A stretch of 64,000 bases of DNA from PALSA-505 sp036267135 (GCA_036267135.1 DATAWQ010000110.1:1-64000), one strand, 5' to 3'; positions 24,513 through 37,492 are shown, counted from the stretch's first letter. Translations and numbers: made by a program. The notes: generated by a model from the letters alone, not told the origin.

Positions 24513-27500
24513 ATGAGACGCAAGCACGTGATGCACTTCGCGCGGGGCCCGGCCGCGGCCGTCACGGCCCTGCTGACGGCCACCGCGCTCGGCACCGGAA
24601 TGGCGAGCGCCGCGACGGTGCCGACGCCCGCGGCGACGCCCGGCCACCCGGCCAGCGCGCTGCATTCGTCCGCTACCTGCACCAAGAAGATGAACGGGCA
24701 TCTGGCCAATTGCGCCCCGGCGATCAAGACCAGCCTGCTGCCGGCCGGCGCCAGGAACAAGTCCAAGGTGACCCAACTGGTCAAGGACCCGGCCACCCTG
24801 GTGGACACCAGGACCTGGACCAGCGGCGGCGGCAACACGTTCCCCGGCGCGGACGTGCCGTTCGGCATGGTCCAGTGGAGCCCCGACACGATGCCCAACC
24901 GTAACGCCGGCGGCGGCTACGGCTACGGCGACACCGAACTGACCGGCTACAGCCTGACCCACGTGTCCGGGCCGGGCTGCGGCGCGTCCGAGGACGTGCC
25001 GGTGCTGCCGATGACCGGCAAACTGCCGAGCGACCCGAACGACTTCACCACGACGTTCACCAACACCGGCGAGGTGGCCCAGGCCGGGTACTACTCGGCC
25101 GAGAGCAACCTGCCCGCCACGATCACCTCGCAGTTCGCCGAGACGCCGCACAGCTCGATGGGCCGGTTCACCTTCCCGCGGACCAAGAAGGCCGACTTCC
25201 TGGTCAAGCTGGACGACAGCCAGAACGGCGACATCAACGAGACCGCGAAGATCGTCGGCAACGACGAGATCTCCGGCTCGGTCACCAGCGGCGACTTCTG
25301 CGGCGAGACCGACAACGGCGGCCAGCAGCAGCTCTACACCGTCTACTTCGACATGGTGTTCAGCCACCCGTTCACGGCCGCCAAGATCGTCACGCCGTCG
25401 GGCCAGTCCACTCCCAACGCCATTTTCCTGACCTTCAACACCACCAGCAACCCGGTGATCCAGACCAAGGTTGGCATCTCCTACGTGAGCACCGCCAACG
25501 CGCACCAGAACTGGCAGTCGGAGAACCCAGGCTGGAACTTCAACGCGGTCAAGGGCGCGGCCCAGCTCTCCTGGGATCAGCTGCTCGGCCGCATCGGTGT
25601 CTCCGGCGGCACCTACTCCCAGACCCAGGAGTTCTACAGCCTGCTGTACAAGGACTTCATCCAGCCCAACATCACCAGCGATGTGAACGGCCAGTTCATG
25701 GGCTCGGACATGAAGGTGCACACGCTCGCGGCCGGCCAGAAGGACCAGTACGGCATCTATTCGGGCTGGGACATCTACCACTCGCTGTCCCAGTTGCAGG
25801 CCATGCTCGACCCGAGCGCGGCCGGCGACCAGGCCGAATCTCAGCTCAACTACTACTCGGAAAACCAGCTCATGCAGCAGTGGGGCTACCTGAACCTGGA
25901 CAACTACGTCATGGTCGGGGACCCGGAGGACTCGATCCTCGCCGACGCCTACGCGTTCGGGGCCAGGAACTTCGACACGCAGACCGCGCTGGCCGACATG
26001 GTCAAGCAGGCCACCACGAACAACGACGTGCGGCCCGGCGCTTCGCTGATAAAGAAGTACGGGTATCTGCCCCAGGACGGCAGCTACGGGTGCTGCAACG
26101 CGCACGGGATGGTCTCCACCCTGCAGGAGTACGACACCGAGGACTTCGCGATCTCCCAGTTCGCCTCCTCGCTGGGTGAGAAGGCCGACGCGACCAAGTT
26201 CCAGAAGATGGCCAACGACTGGACGAACATCTTCGACACCTCCAACGACCTGCTCACCGGGCGCACCGAGAACGGCGCCTTCGCCTCCGGCATCACCCCG
26301 CTCACCGGGAACAACGGCGACGAGACGTACTACGTCGAGGGCGACGCCTACGAGTACCTATGGAACGTGCCGAACGACTATGCGGGACTGTTCTCCCTGC
26401 TCGGCGGCGACAAGAAGGTCATACCTGAACTCAAGAAGTACTTCTCCCAGCCCAACGGCTTCGGCATGCACGCGCAGATCACCAACGAGTTCGGCCTGGG
26501 CGAGCAGAACGCGCTGGACTACGCCGGCGACCCGGCGGGCACCCAGCAGATCGTCAACAACATCCGCAACGGCACCTACCTGCCCGGCCCGTCCGGCCTG
26601 GCCAACAATGACGACCTCGGCGCGAACAGCTCCGACTTCATCTGGGGCATGCTCGGCATGTACCCGGAGAACTCGGGCAGCGGCACCCTGGTGTTCGCCA
26701 GCCCCGGCTTCTCCCACGAGGTCATCAACCTGCCGAACAACAACACCATCAACATCAACGCCCCGGGCGCCTCGCCCACCAAGTTCTACGTCAACTCCCT
26801 GAAGCTGAACGGCAAGAGCTACCAGAAGCTCTCTGTGCCCTACTCCACGCTTTCCCAGGGCGCGACGCTGGACTGGTCGCTCGGCACCCATCCCACCAAG
26901 TGGGGCAGCGCAGCCAGCGACGCCCCGCCGTCGTACGGGCCGGTGTTCGCCGCGACCGCCTCGGCCAGCCCGTCCACGGTCTACATGCAGCCGGGTACCT
27001 CGGCCACGGCCACCCTGTCGGCCAAGTCGCTGTCCGGCAGCGCGCAGACGGTCAACTGGTCAGCCACAGCCGCCAGCGGCGTCACGGTGAGCCCGTCCAG
27101 CGGCACCTTCTCGGTGCCCGCGAACGGGACAGCCAGCACGCCGCTCAGCATCACCGCCGGTTCCACCGACGGCAACTACTCGATCACCGTCAACCTCACC
27201 AGCGCGAGCGGCAAGATCCTGCCGGTGCCGCTGTCCGTGATCGTGGACACACCCGGTGACCTGTCCCCGTATTACAACATCACCGGGATCACCACCGACA
27301 GCAACCCCGGCGCGGCGAACTACGACGGGGACGGCTGCAGCTACTCCCAGACGGAGCTCGCCGCCAACGGGCTCACGCCGGGTGCCACGGTCACCTCCGG
27401 CGGGCTGACCTACACCTGGCCGCAGGGGGCGCAGCCGGCTGTGCCGGACGCCGTGATCGCGAGCGGGCAGACCGTGCCGGTGAGCGCGCCGGCCGGGGCG

Positions 27501-27836
27501 AGCTCGATCGGGTTCCTCGGCAGCGGGGTGGACGCGGGCACCACCGGCTCGGCGGGCACGGCGACGATCACCTACACCGACGGCACCACGTCCACGGCCC
27601 AGCTCGGGTTCAGCGACTGGACCCTGGCCGCGGGCAGCAGCTCGCTGCTGTTCGGCAATGTGATCGTGGCCAGCATGCCGTACCGCAACTGTGGCGGCGG
27701 CCAGCAGGGCGTCAGCACCTACATCTTCTCGCAGACGATCCCGGTGAATCCGTCGAAGACGGTCGCCAGTGTCACGCTGCCGGATGACGTAGCCAACGGC
27801 GCCGTCGGCATCTGGGCCATCTCGACCGGTTCATGA
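24513..27836 (+). CDS. Secreted GH92 alpha-mannosidase with accessory C-terminal domains
   Basis: A protein of 1107 residues; ATG at 24513 follows AAGGAG. A signal peptide ends near residue 33 (TGMASAA). The GH92 catalytic part (about 80-780) shows the N-terminal motif NTFPGADVPFGMVQWSPDT, GYGDTELTGYSLTHVSGPGC, the NEFGLGEQNALDYAG region and GLANNDDLGANSSDFIWG before GMLGMYP, the Ca2+-dependent exo-mannosidase signature. C-terminal parts are a NEW3/immunoglobulin-like domain (about 830-920) and a further beta-sandwich (about 930-1107, YYNITGITTDSNPG). It would trim alpha-mannose from mannans or glycoproteins outside the cell. It is likely under LacI-type control. Confidence 0.92.
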   Translation: MRRKHVMHFARGPAAAVTALLTATALGTGMASAATVPTPAATPGHPASALHSSATCTKKMNGHLANCAPAIKTSLLPAGARNKSKVTQLVKDPATLVDTRTWTSGGGNTFPGADVPFGMVQWSPDTMPNRNAGGGYGYGDTELTGYSLTHVSGPGCGASEDVPVLPMTGKLPSDPNDFTTTFTNTGEVAQAGYYSAESNLPATITSQFAETPHSSMGRFTFPRTKKADFLVKLDDSQNGDINETAKIVGNDEISGSVTSGDFCGETDNGGQQQLYTVYFDMVFSHPFTAAKIVTPSGQSTPNAIFLTFNTTSNPVIQTKVGISYVSTANAHQNWQSENPGWNFNAVKGAAQLSWDQLLGRIGVSGGTYSQTQEFYSLLYKDFIQPNITSDVNGQFMGSDMKVHTLAAGQKDQYGIYSGWDIYHSLSQLQAMLDPSAAGDQAESQLNYYSENQLMQQWGYLNLDNYVMVGDPEDSILADAYAFGARNFDTQTALADMVKQATTNNDVRPGASLIKKYGYLPQDGSYGCCNAHGMVSTLQEYDTEDFAISQFASSLGEKADATKFQKMANDWTNIFDTSNDLLTGRTENGAFASGITPLTGNNGDETYYVEGDAYEYLWNVPNDYAGLFSLLGGDKKVIPELKKYFSQPNGFGMHAQITNEFGLGEQNALDYAGDPAGTQQIVNNIRNGTYLPGPSGLANNDDLGANSSDFIWGMLGMYPENSGSGTLVFASPGFSHEVINLPNNNTININAPGASPTKFYVNSLKLNGKSYQKLSVPYSTLSQGATLDWSLGTHPTKWGSAASDAPPSYGPVFAATASASPSTVYMQPGTSATATLSAKSLSGSAQTVNWSATAASGVTVSPSSGTFSVPANGTASTPLSITAGSTDGNYSITVNLTSASGKILPVPLSVIVDTPGDLSPYYNITGITTDSNPGAANYDGDGCSYSQTELAANGLTPGATVTSGGLTYTWPQGAQPAVPDAVIASGQTVPVSAPAGASSIGFLGSGVDAGTTGSAGTATITYTDGTTSTAQLGFSDWTLAAGSSSLLFGNVIVASMPYRNCGGGQQGVSTYIFSQTIPVNPSKTVASVTLPDDVANGAVGIWAISTGS

Positions 27837-27858
27837 TCGGCTGAGAAAGTCCAGCCAA

Positions 27859-27896
27859 GCCCCTCCCCTGGGCGGCCTTCCGGGGGAGGGGCCTTT
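27859..27896 (+). terminator. Intrinsic terminator after GH92
   Basis: GCCCCTCCCC (27859-27868) and GGGGAGGGGC (27883-27892) form a perfect 10-bp stem with a 14-base loop, then CTTT. It ends the mannosidase transcript 22 bases after its stop. Confidence 0.85.
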
Positions 27897-28070
27897 CGCC
27901 TGCCCCGGGAAGGGCCGGCTGAGCTGGGTGGCTGGCCTGGCGCGAAGCGCCGTTCAGTAAACCAAAACGTCTGCCCCATCCCGGAGGCCACCGAGGTGAA
28001 AAGGTAGAGTCGCTGGCGGAGGTGGGCCGGCCGGTGCCAGACACTACGGGCCAGACACAGTGGGACTGAC

Positions 28071-28664
28071 GTGACCGAGGAGGCCGCGCCCGCCGGTGAC
28101 CGGGTCTGGACGATCCCGAACGGGATAAGCGCGGCCAGGCTGCTCGGCGTGCCGGTGTTCCTGTGGCTGGTCCTCGGGCCGAGGACAGCCACCGCCGACG
28201 GCTGGGCGGTGGGCGTGCTGATCGCGTCCGCGGCCTCGGACTGGCTGGACGGCAAGCTCGCCAGGGCGCTCGGCCAGACCAGCAAGCTGGGCCAGGTACT
28301 CGACCCGGCGGCGGACCGGCTGTATATCGCGGCCACGCTGGTCGGGCTGGCGGTGCGGACGATCATTCCCTGGTGGGTGTTCGGCGTGCTCGCCGCGCGT
28401 GAGGTCACAGTGGGGTTGGCGCTCGCCGTGCTGCGCCGGCGCGGATTCCCCGCGCTGCAGGTCAGCTTCGTCGGCAAGGCGGCCACGCTGTGCCTGCTGT
28501 ACGCGTTCCCGCTGCTGTTCCTCGGCGCCCACGCGGGCACCGCCGCCGAGGTCGCCAGGGTGGCCGGCTGGGTCTTCGCGGTCTGGGGAGTGGCGCTGTA
28601 CTGGGTCTCGGCGGGGCTGTACCTGACGCAGGCGCGGGGCCTGCTGGCCGGAAGGGGATCCTGA
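28071..28664 (+). CDS. CDP-alcohol phosphatidyltransferase (PgsA-like)
   Basis: A 197-residue integral membrane enzyme that swaps CMP of CDP-diacylglycerol for an alcohol, giving phosphatidylglycerol-phosphate, cardiolipin or a related lipid. The diagnostic CDP-OH-P motif is complete: SDWLDGKLARAL then GQTSKLGQVLDPAADR (D-G-x2-A-R-x8-G-x3-D-x3-D). Several helices follow (VRTIIPWWVFGVLAA, ATLCLLYAFPLLFLGA). Its place upstream of garA matches the pgsA2 position of mycobacteria, so it is probably that second paralogue. The acceptor alcohol is not certain. Confidence 0.88.
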   Translation: MTEEAAPAGDRVWTIPNGISAARLLGVPVFLWLVLGPRTATADGWAVGVLIASAASDWLDGKLARALGQTSKLGQVLDPAADRLYIAATLVGLAVRTIIPWWVFGVLAAREVTVGLALAVLRRRGFPALQVSFVGKAATLCLLYAFPLLFLGAHAGTAAEVARVAGWVFAVWGVALYWVSAGLYLTQARGLLAGRGS

Positions 28665-28691
28665 AGTCAGCGGGAAGGAGCTTTGCCAGCC

Positions 28692-31193
28692 GTGAAAGCC
28701 GTCGTGATGGCGGGTGGCGAGGGCACCAGGCTGCGGCCGATGACCGCCAGCCAGCCCAAGCCGATGCTGCCGGTGGTCAACCGGCCGATCATGGAGCACG
28801 TGCTGCGGCTGCTCAAACGGCACGGGTTCACCGAGGTCGTGGTCACGGTCCAGTTCCTGGCCTCGCTGGTGCGCAACTACTTCGGCGACGGCGAGGACTT
28901 CGGGCTGAGCCTGCAGTACGCCACCGAGGAGAGCCCGCTCGGCACCGCGGGCAGCGTGCGGAACGCGGCCGACGCGCTGCGGGACGAGCCTTTCCTGGTG
29001 ATCTCCGGTGACGCTCTCACCGATCTGGACCTGTCGGAGCTGGTGAAGTTCCACATCCAGAACGGTGCCATGGTGACCGTCGCGCTCAGCCGGGTGCCGA
29101 ACCCACTGGAATTCGGCATCGTGATCACCGGCGAGGACGGCCGCATCCAGCGCTTCCTGGAGAAGCCGACCTGGGGTCAGGTGTTCTCCGACACCGTGAA
29201 TACCGGCATCTACGTGATGCAGCCCGAAGTGCTGGCCGAGGTGCCCGACGGCGAGGTCTGCGACTGGTCCGGCGACGTGTTCCCGCGGCTGCTCGAACGC
29301 GGTGTCCCGCTGTACGGCTGGGTCGGCGACGGCTACTGGGAGGACGTGGGCTCGCACGAGAGCTACCTGAAGGCCCAGGCCGACGTCATGTCCGGCCGGG
29401 TGGCCGCCGACATCGACGGCTTCGAGGTGTCGCCGGGCGTTTGGATCGCCGAAGGCGCCGAGGTCGACCCCGAGGCGGCGCTGACCGGGCCGCTGGTCAT
29501 CGGGGAGTACGCCAAGGTCGAGGCCGGGGCGACGCTGCGCGAGTACACCGTGATCGGCAGCAACGTGGTGGTCAAGGAGGGCGCGTTCCTGCACCGCGCG
29601 GTCGTGCACTCCAACGTCTACGTCGGCCAGGGGGTGAACCTGCGCGGCTGCGTGATCGGGAAGAAGACCGACATCATGGCCGGGGCCAGAATCGAGGAGA
29701 ACGCGGTCGTCGGCGACGAATGCATGATCGAGCCCGAGGCGTACCTGTCGGCCGGGGTAAAGGTCTACCCATTCAAGACCATCGAGGCAGGCGCGGTGGT
29801 GAACACCAGCGTGATCTGGGAGTCGCGCGGGCAGGCCGCGCTGTTCGGCCGCCGCGGCGTGTCCGGGCTGATCAACGTGGAGGTCACGCCGGAGCTGTGC
29901 GTGCGGCTGGCCAACGCGTACGCGAGCACGCTGAAGAAGGGCTCACGGGTCACCACGTCCAGGGACGCCTCCCGCGCGGCCAGGACGCTCAAGCGGGCCG
30001 TGCAGGCGGCGCTGAACGCCAGCGCGATCAACGTGGTGGACCTGGAGGCGCAGGCGCTGCCGGTGGCCAGGTTCGAGACGGCGAGCAGCGACTACAGCGG
30101 CGGCGTCGCGATCCGCACCACGCCGGGCGACCACCAGTCCATCGACGTGATCGTGCTGGACGAGCGCGGCGCCGACCTGTCCCCGGCGGCGCGGCGCAAG
30201 CTGGAGCGGGTGTTCACCCGGCAGGAGTTCCGGCGGGCGTTCCCCGGCGAGATCGCCGAGCTGTCCTACCCGCCGCGGGTCATCGAGTCCTACACCAGGG
30301 AACTCGTCCGCTGCGTGAACATGACCGACGTCAGGGAGGCCGGGCTCAAGCTGGTGGTGGACTGCGCCGGCGGCACCGCCTCGCTGGTGCTGCCCGGCCT
30401 GCTCGGCCTGATCGGCGTGGACGTGCTCACCGTGAACAACCGGCTTGACGAGGTCTCGCCCACCGAGACGCTCGCCCAGCAGCGGGCCGGGCTGCAGCGG
30501 GTGGGGGAGCTGGTGGCCTCGTCGAAGGCGGCGTTCGGCGTGCGGTTCGACCCGGTGGGCGAGCGGATCGCCCTGCTGGACGAGAAGGGCCAGATGGTCA
30601 GCGACGACCGGGCGCTGCTCGCGGTGCTCGACCTGGTGGCCGCCGAGCGCAAGTCGGGGCGGGTCGCGCTGCCGGTGACCACCACCCGGGTGGCCGAGCA
30701 GGTCTGCCGGTTCCACGGGGTGCGGGTGGACTGGACCGCGACCTCGCAGGACGCGCTGACCGAGGCCGCGGCGGCCGACGACGTGATACTGGCCGCGGAC
30801 GGGCGCGGCGGCTTCGTGGTGCCCGAGTTCTGCCGGACCGTGGACGGCATCGCCGCCTTCACCCGGATACTGGGCCTGGTGGCGCGGGCCCGGCTCACAC
30901 TCAGCCAGATCGGCGCCAGGATCCCCGAGGCACATCTGCTGCGCCGGTCGGTGCCCACGCCGTGGGCGGCCAAGGGCGGCGTGATGCGCGCGGTGGTCGA
31001 GGCCGCGGGCTCCCGGCCGCTGGACACCACCGACGGGGTGCGGGTGACCGACGAACAAGGCGGCTGGGTGCTGGTGCTGCCCGACCCTGACGGCCCGCTC
31101 ACCCATCTGTGGGCCGAGGGCGCCGACGACGACACCGCCCAGGCCCTGCTGGACGAGTGGGGTGCGGTGGTCGAGCGGGCCGGCGCGAGCTGA
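28692..31193 (+). CDS. Nucleotidyltransferase fused to an apparently inactive phosphomannomutase-like domain
   Basis: An 833-residue protein. GTG 28692 (MKAVVMAGGEGTRLRP) is chosen; TTG 28683 would sit too close to AAGGAG at 28675-28680. Residues 1-230 form a GDP-mannose/dTDP-glucose-type pyrophosphorylase (GGEGTRLRP, KPMLPV, SGDALTDLD, FLEKPTWGQ). Residues 240-360 are left-handed beta-helix hexapeptide repeats. Residues about 375-833 align with phosphomannomutases, but the catalytic serine loop (normally TASHNP) reads RTTPGDHQS at 475-483, and the metal loop (normally DxDxD) reads DPVGER at 620-625. The mutase part is thus probably not catalytic. Streptomyces has an enzyme of the same build. 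Expected product: GDP-mannose or a similar sugar nucleotide. Confidence 0.85.
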   Translation: MKAVVMAGGEGTRLRPMTASQPKPMLPVVNRPIMEHVLRLLKRHGFTEVVVTVQFLASLVRNYFGDGEDFGLSLQYATEESPLGTAGSVRNAADALRDEPFLVISGDALTDLDLSELVKFHIQNGAMVTVALSRVPNPLEFGIVITGEDGRIQRFLEKPTWGQVFSDTVNTGIYVMQPEVLAEVPDGEVCDWSGDVFPRLLERGVPLYGWVGDGYWEDVGSHESYLKAQADVMSGRVAADIDGFEVSPGVWIAEGAEVDPEAALTGPLVIGEYAKVEAGATLREYTVIGSNVVVKEGAFLHRAVVHSNVYVGQGVNLRGCVIGKKTDIMAGARIEENAVVGDECMIEPEAYLSAGVKVYPFKTIEAGAVVNTSVIWESRGQAALFGRRGVSGLINVEVTPELCVRLANAYASTLKKGSRVTTSRDASRAARTLKRAVQAALNASAINVVDLEAQALPVARFETASSDYSGGVAIRTTPGDHQSIDVIVLDERGADLSPAARRKLERVFTRQEFRRAFPGEIAELSYPPRVIESYTRELVRCVNMTDVREAGLKLVVDCAGGTASLVLPGLLGLIGVDVLTVNNRLDEVSPTETLAQQRAGLQRVGELVASSKAAFGVRFDPVGERIALLDEKGQMVSDDRALLAVLDLVAAERKSGRVALPVTTTRVAEQVCRFHGVRVDWTATSQDALTEAAAADDVILAADGRGGFVVPEFCRTVDGIAAFTRILGLVARARLTLSQIGARIPEAHLLRRSVPTPWAAKGGVMRAVVEAAGSRPLDTTDGVRVTDEQGGWVLVLPDPDGPLTHLWAEGADDDTAQALLDEWGAVVERAGAS

Positions 31194-31327
31194 CCCAAGC
31201 CGTGGGCCTTCGCGGGGGGTTTGCCCGGGAGCGACCGGCTGCGGACAGTGCCCGCCCGGACCGGGGTGGTCACAGTGCGTCCAAGCACGCCAGGGGCGTG
31301 AGAGAATGACGCGACTTCGGAGCAGAC

Positions 31328-31376
31328 CCTGGGCCGCCTATCGCGTGGCGCGTGGACCGTCGTGCCACGGCCCAGG
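31328..31376. terminator. 9-bp inverted repeat upstream of garA
   Basis: CCTGGGCCG (31328-31336) and CGGCCCAGG (31368-31376) are perfect complements separated by 31 bases. They may form a leader hairpin of garA or end the previous transcript. Confidence 0.4.
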
Positions 31377-31477
31377 TAGCTTTGAGACCCACACCCGAGT
31401 ACACGCCGCGGGCCAGCCAGACCGGCCTGAGTCCGGCCCCGACCGGATGGCCGAAGGATGGGAGGCCGGGCGAAGCA

Positions 31478-32029
31478 ATGCCGAGCGTCTACTGCAGCCG
31501 GTGCGGCCGTCCTAATGCCGAAGGCGCCCGTTTCTGCTCATACTGCGGTGCCCCGCTGGCCCGTACGTCCGCGGGCGAGCGGCCGGGCGAATCGACGTCC
31601 ACGATCTCGCTCGGTGGGCTGGAATCCGCGCCGATCGATACCGAACTGGCGGACGAATTCGCGGCCGACGCGGCCGCGGTGGAGGCGCTGCCGCCCGGCA
31701 CGGCCCTGCTCGTGGTCAGACGGGGCCCGAACGCGGGCAGCCGGTTCCTGCTCGATGACGATCTCACAACGGCGGGGCGGCATCCGGAGAGCGACATCTT
31801 CCTCGACGACGTCACCGTGTCCCGCCGGCACGCCGAGTTCTACCGGCGCGGCGACGCGTTCACGGTCCGGGACGTGGGCAGCCTGAACGGCACGTACGTG
31901 AACCGGGAGCGGATCGAGGAGTCCGGCCTCGGTGCCGGCGACGAGGTTCAGGTGGGTAAGTTCCGGCTGGTGTTCCTGACCCGGCCACCGCGCGATGACA
32001 CCGGCAGCGGGGGCGTGGCGGAGCCGTGA
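31478..32029 (+). CDS. garA: FHA-domain protein of the GarA/OdhI type with N-terminal zinc ribbon
   Basis: A 183-residue regulator. An N-terminal zinc ribbon has two CxxC pairs (YCSRCGRP and FCSYCGAP). A Thr/Ser-rich stretch, GESTSTISLGG at about 38-48, is where GarA and OdhI carry the PknB/PknG-phosphorylated Thr pair. The FHA domain occupies 75-170, with GRHPESDIFLDDVTVSRRHAEF and GSLNGTYVNRERI. Unphosphorylated GarA binds and inhibits 2-oxoglutarate dehydrogenase and glutamate dehydrogenase; phosphorylation makes the FHA bind its own tail. The zinc ribbon is an addition compared with mycobacterial GarA. It heads the garA-ftsR-DUF151-merR cluster. Confidence 0.88.
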   Translation: MPSVYCSRCGRPNAEGARFCSYCGAPLARTSAGERPGESTSTISLGGLESAPIDTELADEFAADAAAVEALPPGTALLVVRRGPNAGSRFLLDDDLTTAGRHPESDIFLDDVTVSRRHAEFYRRGDAFTVRDVGSLNGTYVNRERIEESGLGAGDEVQVGKFRLVFLTRPPRDDTGSGGVAEP

Positions 32030-32069
32030 TCGCGCCGACGGGCCCCCGGAGGCGAGCGAGGCACCCAGC

Positions 32070-32735
32070 ATGAGCGCTCAGCCTGCCCGGGCTTACTACG
32101 GCATTGGTGAAGTGCTCGCTCAGCTCAGCGGCGACTTTCCCGATGTGCGTATCTCGAAGATCCGGTTCCTCGAGGCCGAGGGCCTGATCGAGCCTGCGCG
32201 CTCGCCGTCCGGGTACCGCCGGTTCAGCCGGCGCGACGTGGAGCGGTTGCGCTACATACTGACCGCGCAGCGGGACCAGTACCTGCCGCTGCGGGTGATC
32301 AAGGAGCGGCTCGACTCACCCGACGGGGCCGTCGAGATGGCCGCGTCCGCCGGTGGCGGCGCTGGTGGCGCGATGCTGTCCAGGAAAGAGCTGCTGGAGG
32401 CGGCCGGCATCGACGGTGGCCTGCTGGACGAGCTCGAAGAGTTCGGCCTGGTGCGCCGGCGGGGCCGGCAGTACGGCCAGGACGCGCTGGCCGTGGCCCG
32501 GCTGGTGGGCGAGCTGGGTGCGTTCGGCGTACAGGCCAGGCACTTGCGGGTGATGAAGACTTCAGCCGAGCGCGAAACTTCGCTGATCGAGCAGGTGGTC
32601 GCGCCGCTGTTGCGCCAGCGCAGCCCCGGCGCCATCGGGCGGGCAAGCCAGACGGCAAGGGACATTGCGGCCTTGTCGATTCGGCTGCACGCGGCTCTCG
32701 TCGAGGCCGAACTGGGCGAGGCGGGGCTGTCCTGA
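32070..32735 (+). CDS. ftsR: MerR-family regulator, FtsR type
   Basis: A 221-residue DNA-binding protein. The N-terminal winged helix reads YYGIGEVLAQLSGDF, then VRISKIRFLEAEGLIEPARSPSGYRRFSRRDVERLRYI (helix-turn-helix and wing), followed by a coiled linker and a second helical domain. It matches mycobacterial Rv1828 and corynebacterial FtsR, an activator of the cell-division gene ftsZ, both in sequence style and in position after garA. It starts with ATG 40 bases after garA. Dimer formation by the C-terminal part (residues 115-215) is expected for MerR proteins. Confidence 0.88.
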   Translation: MSAQPARAYYGIGEVLAQLSGDFPDVRISKIRFLEAEGLIEPARSPSGYRRFSRRDVERLRYILTAQRDQYLPLRVIKERLDSPDGAVEMAASAGGGAGGAMLSRKELLEAAGIDGGLLDELEEFGLVRRRGRQYGQDALAVARLVGELGAFGVQARHLRVMKTSAERETSLIEQVVAPLLRQRSPGAIGRASQTARDIAALSIRLHAALVEAELGEAGLS

Positions 32736-32847
32736 CGGCCCGGTGCGGGCGGCCCGAGGTCTGCCATCCCGGGATAGCGGGTGTACTTTGGCAAAGGGAG
32801 TGCCCCGGGATCAGGGCCGAGGGTCGACCGAGCGCGGAGGAGCCGCC

Positions 32848-33318
32848 GTGAGGCAGATGGAGGTCGTCGGCGTCCGGGTCGAGATGCCCACGAACCAGCC
32901 CATCGTCCTGCTGAAGGAGATGCAGGGCGAAAGGTACCTGCCGATTTGGATCGGTGCGGTCGAGGCGACGGCGATCGCCTTTGCCCAGCAGGGCATGGTT
33001 CCGCCGCGTCCGCTGACCCATGATCTGCTGCGCGATGTGCTCGAGGCGCTGGGCGTCGAGCTGCGGACCGTCAAGATCACCGCGCTGCGGGACGGGATCT
33101 ACTTCGCCGATCTCGTCTTCTCCAACGGCAAAGAGGTGAGCGCGCGGCCATCGGACTCGATCGCGCTCGCACTGCGCACCGGGGCGGAGATCTTCGCCAG
33201 CGAGGAAATCCTGGACGAGGCGGGCGTCCCGATCCCGGACGAGCAAGAGGACGAGGTCGAGAAGTTCCGTGAGTTCCTCGATACGATCACTCCCGAGGAC
33301 TTCGGCCGCTCCACCTGA
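32848..33318 (+). CDS. DUF151 bifunctional nuclease family protein
   Basis: A 156-residue protein that starts at GTG 32848 after GGAGGAG. The DUF151 core is clear: VEMPTNQPIVLLKEMQGERYLPIWIG, EATAIAFAQQG, RPLTHDLLRDVLEALG and the acidic pair in ARPSDSIALALRTGA. Plant members act as dual RNase/DNase; the bacterial role is unknown. It lies between the two MerR genes exactly as Rv1829 does in mycobacteria. Confidence 0.92.
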   Translation: MRQMEVVGVRVEMPTNQPIVLLKEMQGERYLPIWIGAVEATAIAFAQQGMVPPRPLTHDLLRDVLEALGVELRTVKITALRDGIYFADLVFSNGKEVSARPSDSIALALRTGAEIFASEEILDEAGVPIPDEQEDEVEKFREFLDTITPEDFGRST

Positions 33319-33493
33319 CCGGCTCCACCTGATCGGCCAGTTTGGCGGTGGAGAGTTCGTCGCAATTTAGCGCACAGTAGGCGACGCGCCGAGAGGGATC
33401 GTTGACGGCTTGCGCTGGCCGGCCTAGCGTGCGGATACGGGCATCACGCGGTGTGTCCGGCAGTATCTTCAGGTTTGGCCCGTCGGAGGTGTT

Positions 33494-34129
<636 letters not shown>

Positions 34130-34365
34130 GTAGGCGAGCCGGCTGGGCCAGGGTTCTCGGTCTGGCTCGTGGTGGCTGGGTTTGTCCTGGTCGCCGGGCA
34201 CGCGACGTCCGATCCGAACGCGCTCAGCTTTTTCTTCTCCTGCGTCAGCTACCTGTTCGGCGGATCCCCGGGCACAGGCCTGTAGTTTTCCCGCCCGATC
34301 CCGGCTGCGTGTCCACGGGCGGGGCTGCAGCGGCTCGGGTAAGCTCGGCGGGTAGCCGATGACCT
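34130..34365 (+). other. Intergenic region upstream of the glycine riboswitch
   Basis: About 235 bases without a gene. It should contain the gcvP promoter: GGGTAAGCT near 34338-34346 is a -10-like box (TAAGCT) about 25 bases before the aptamer. No other structure stands out. Confidence 0.45.
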
Positions 34366-34544
34366 CGTCCGGGAGAGATCCCAGGCAGCCAGCCAGGGAC
34401 GCCGAAGGGGCAACCTCCCCGGAACCTCTCAGGCTCAAGGACCGGATGGGACAGGCAGCTCTGGAGTCGCGCCGCGATGACAGAGGGGGAAGTCCGGCAG
34501 CCGCATGGCGGCACAGGAACGCAATCGCCCGGAGGTTCCCCCTC
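34366..34544 (+). ncRNA. Glycine riboswitch with gcvP expression platform
   Basis: The aptamer core matches the gcvT-type riboswitch: GGGAGAGATCCC (34371-34382), then GCCGAAGGGGCAACCTCC (34401-34418), CTCTCAGGCTCAAGGACC (34426-34443) and GCTCTGGAGTC (34458-34468). Only one aptamer is evident. Downstream, GAGGGGGAA (34483-34491) is a perfect complement of TTCCCCCTC (34536-34544), the nine bases between the Shine-Dalgarno GGAGG (34531-34535) and the ATG of gcvP. That stem would hide the start region, so glycine probably controls translation of GcvP. The direction of control is inferred as activation. Confidence 0.88.
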
Positions 34545-37481
<2,937 letters not shown>

Positions 37482-37492
37482 TGCGGCTCTGG

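Noticed and set aside
34469..34530. Second glycine aptamer downstream of the first
   Set aside because: The GCCGAAGG and CTCAGG core boxes occur only once; the segment fits better as an expression platform.
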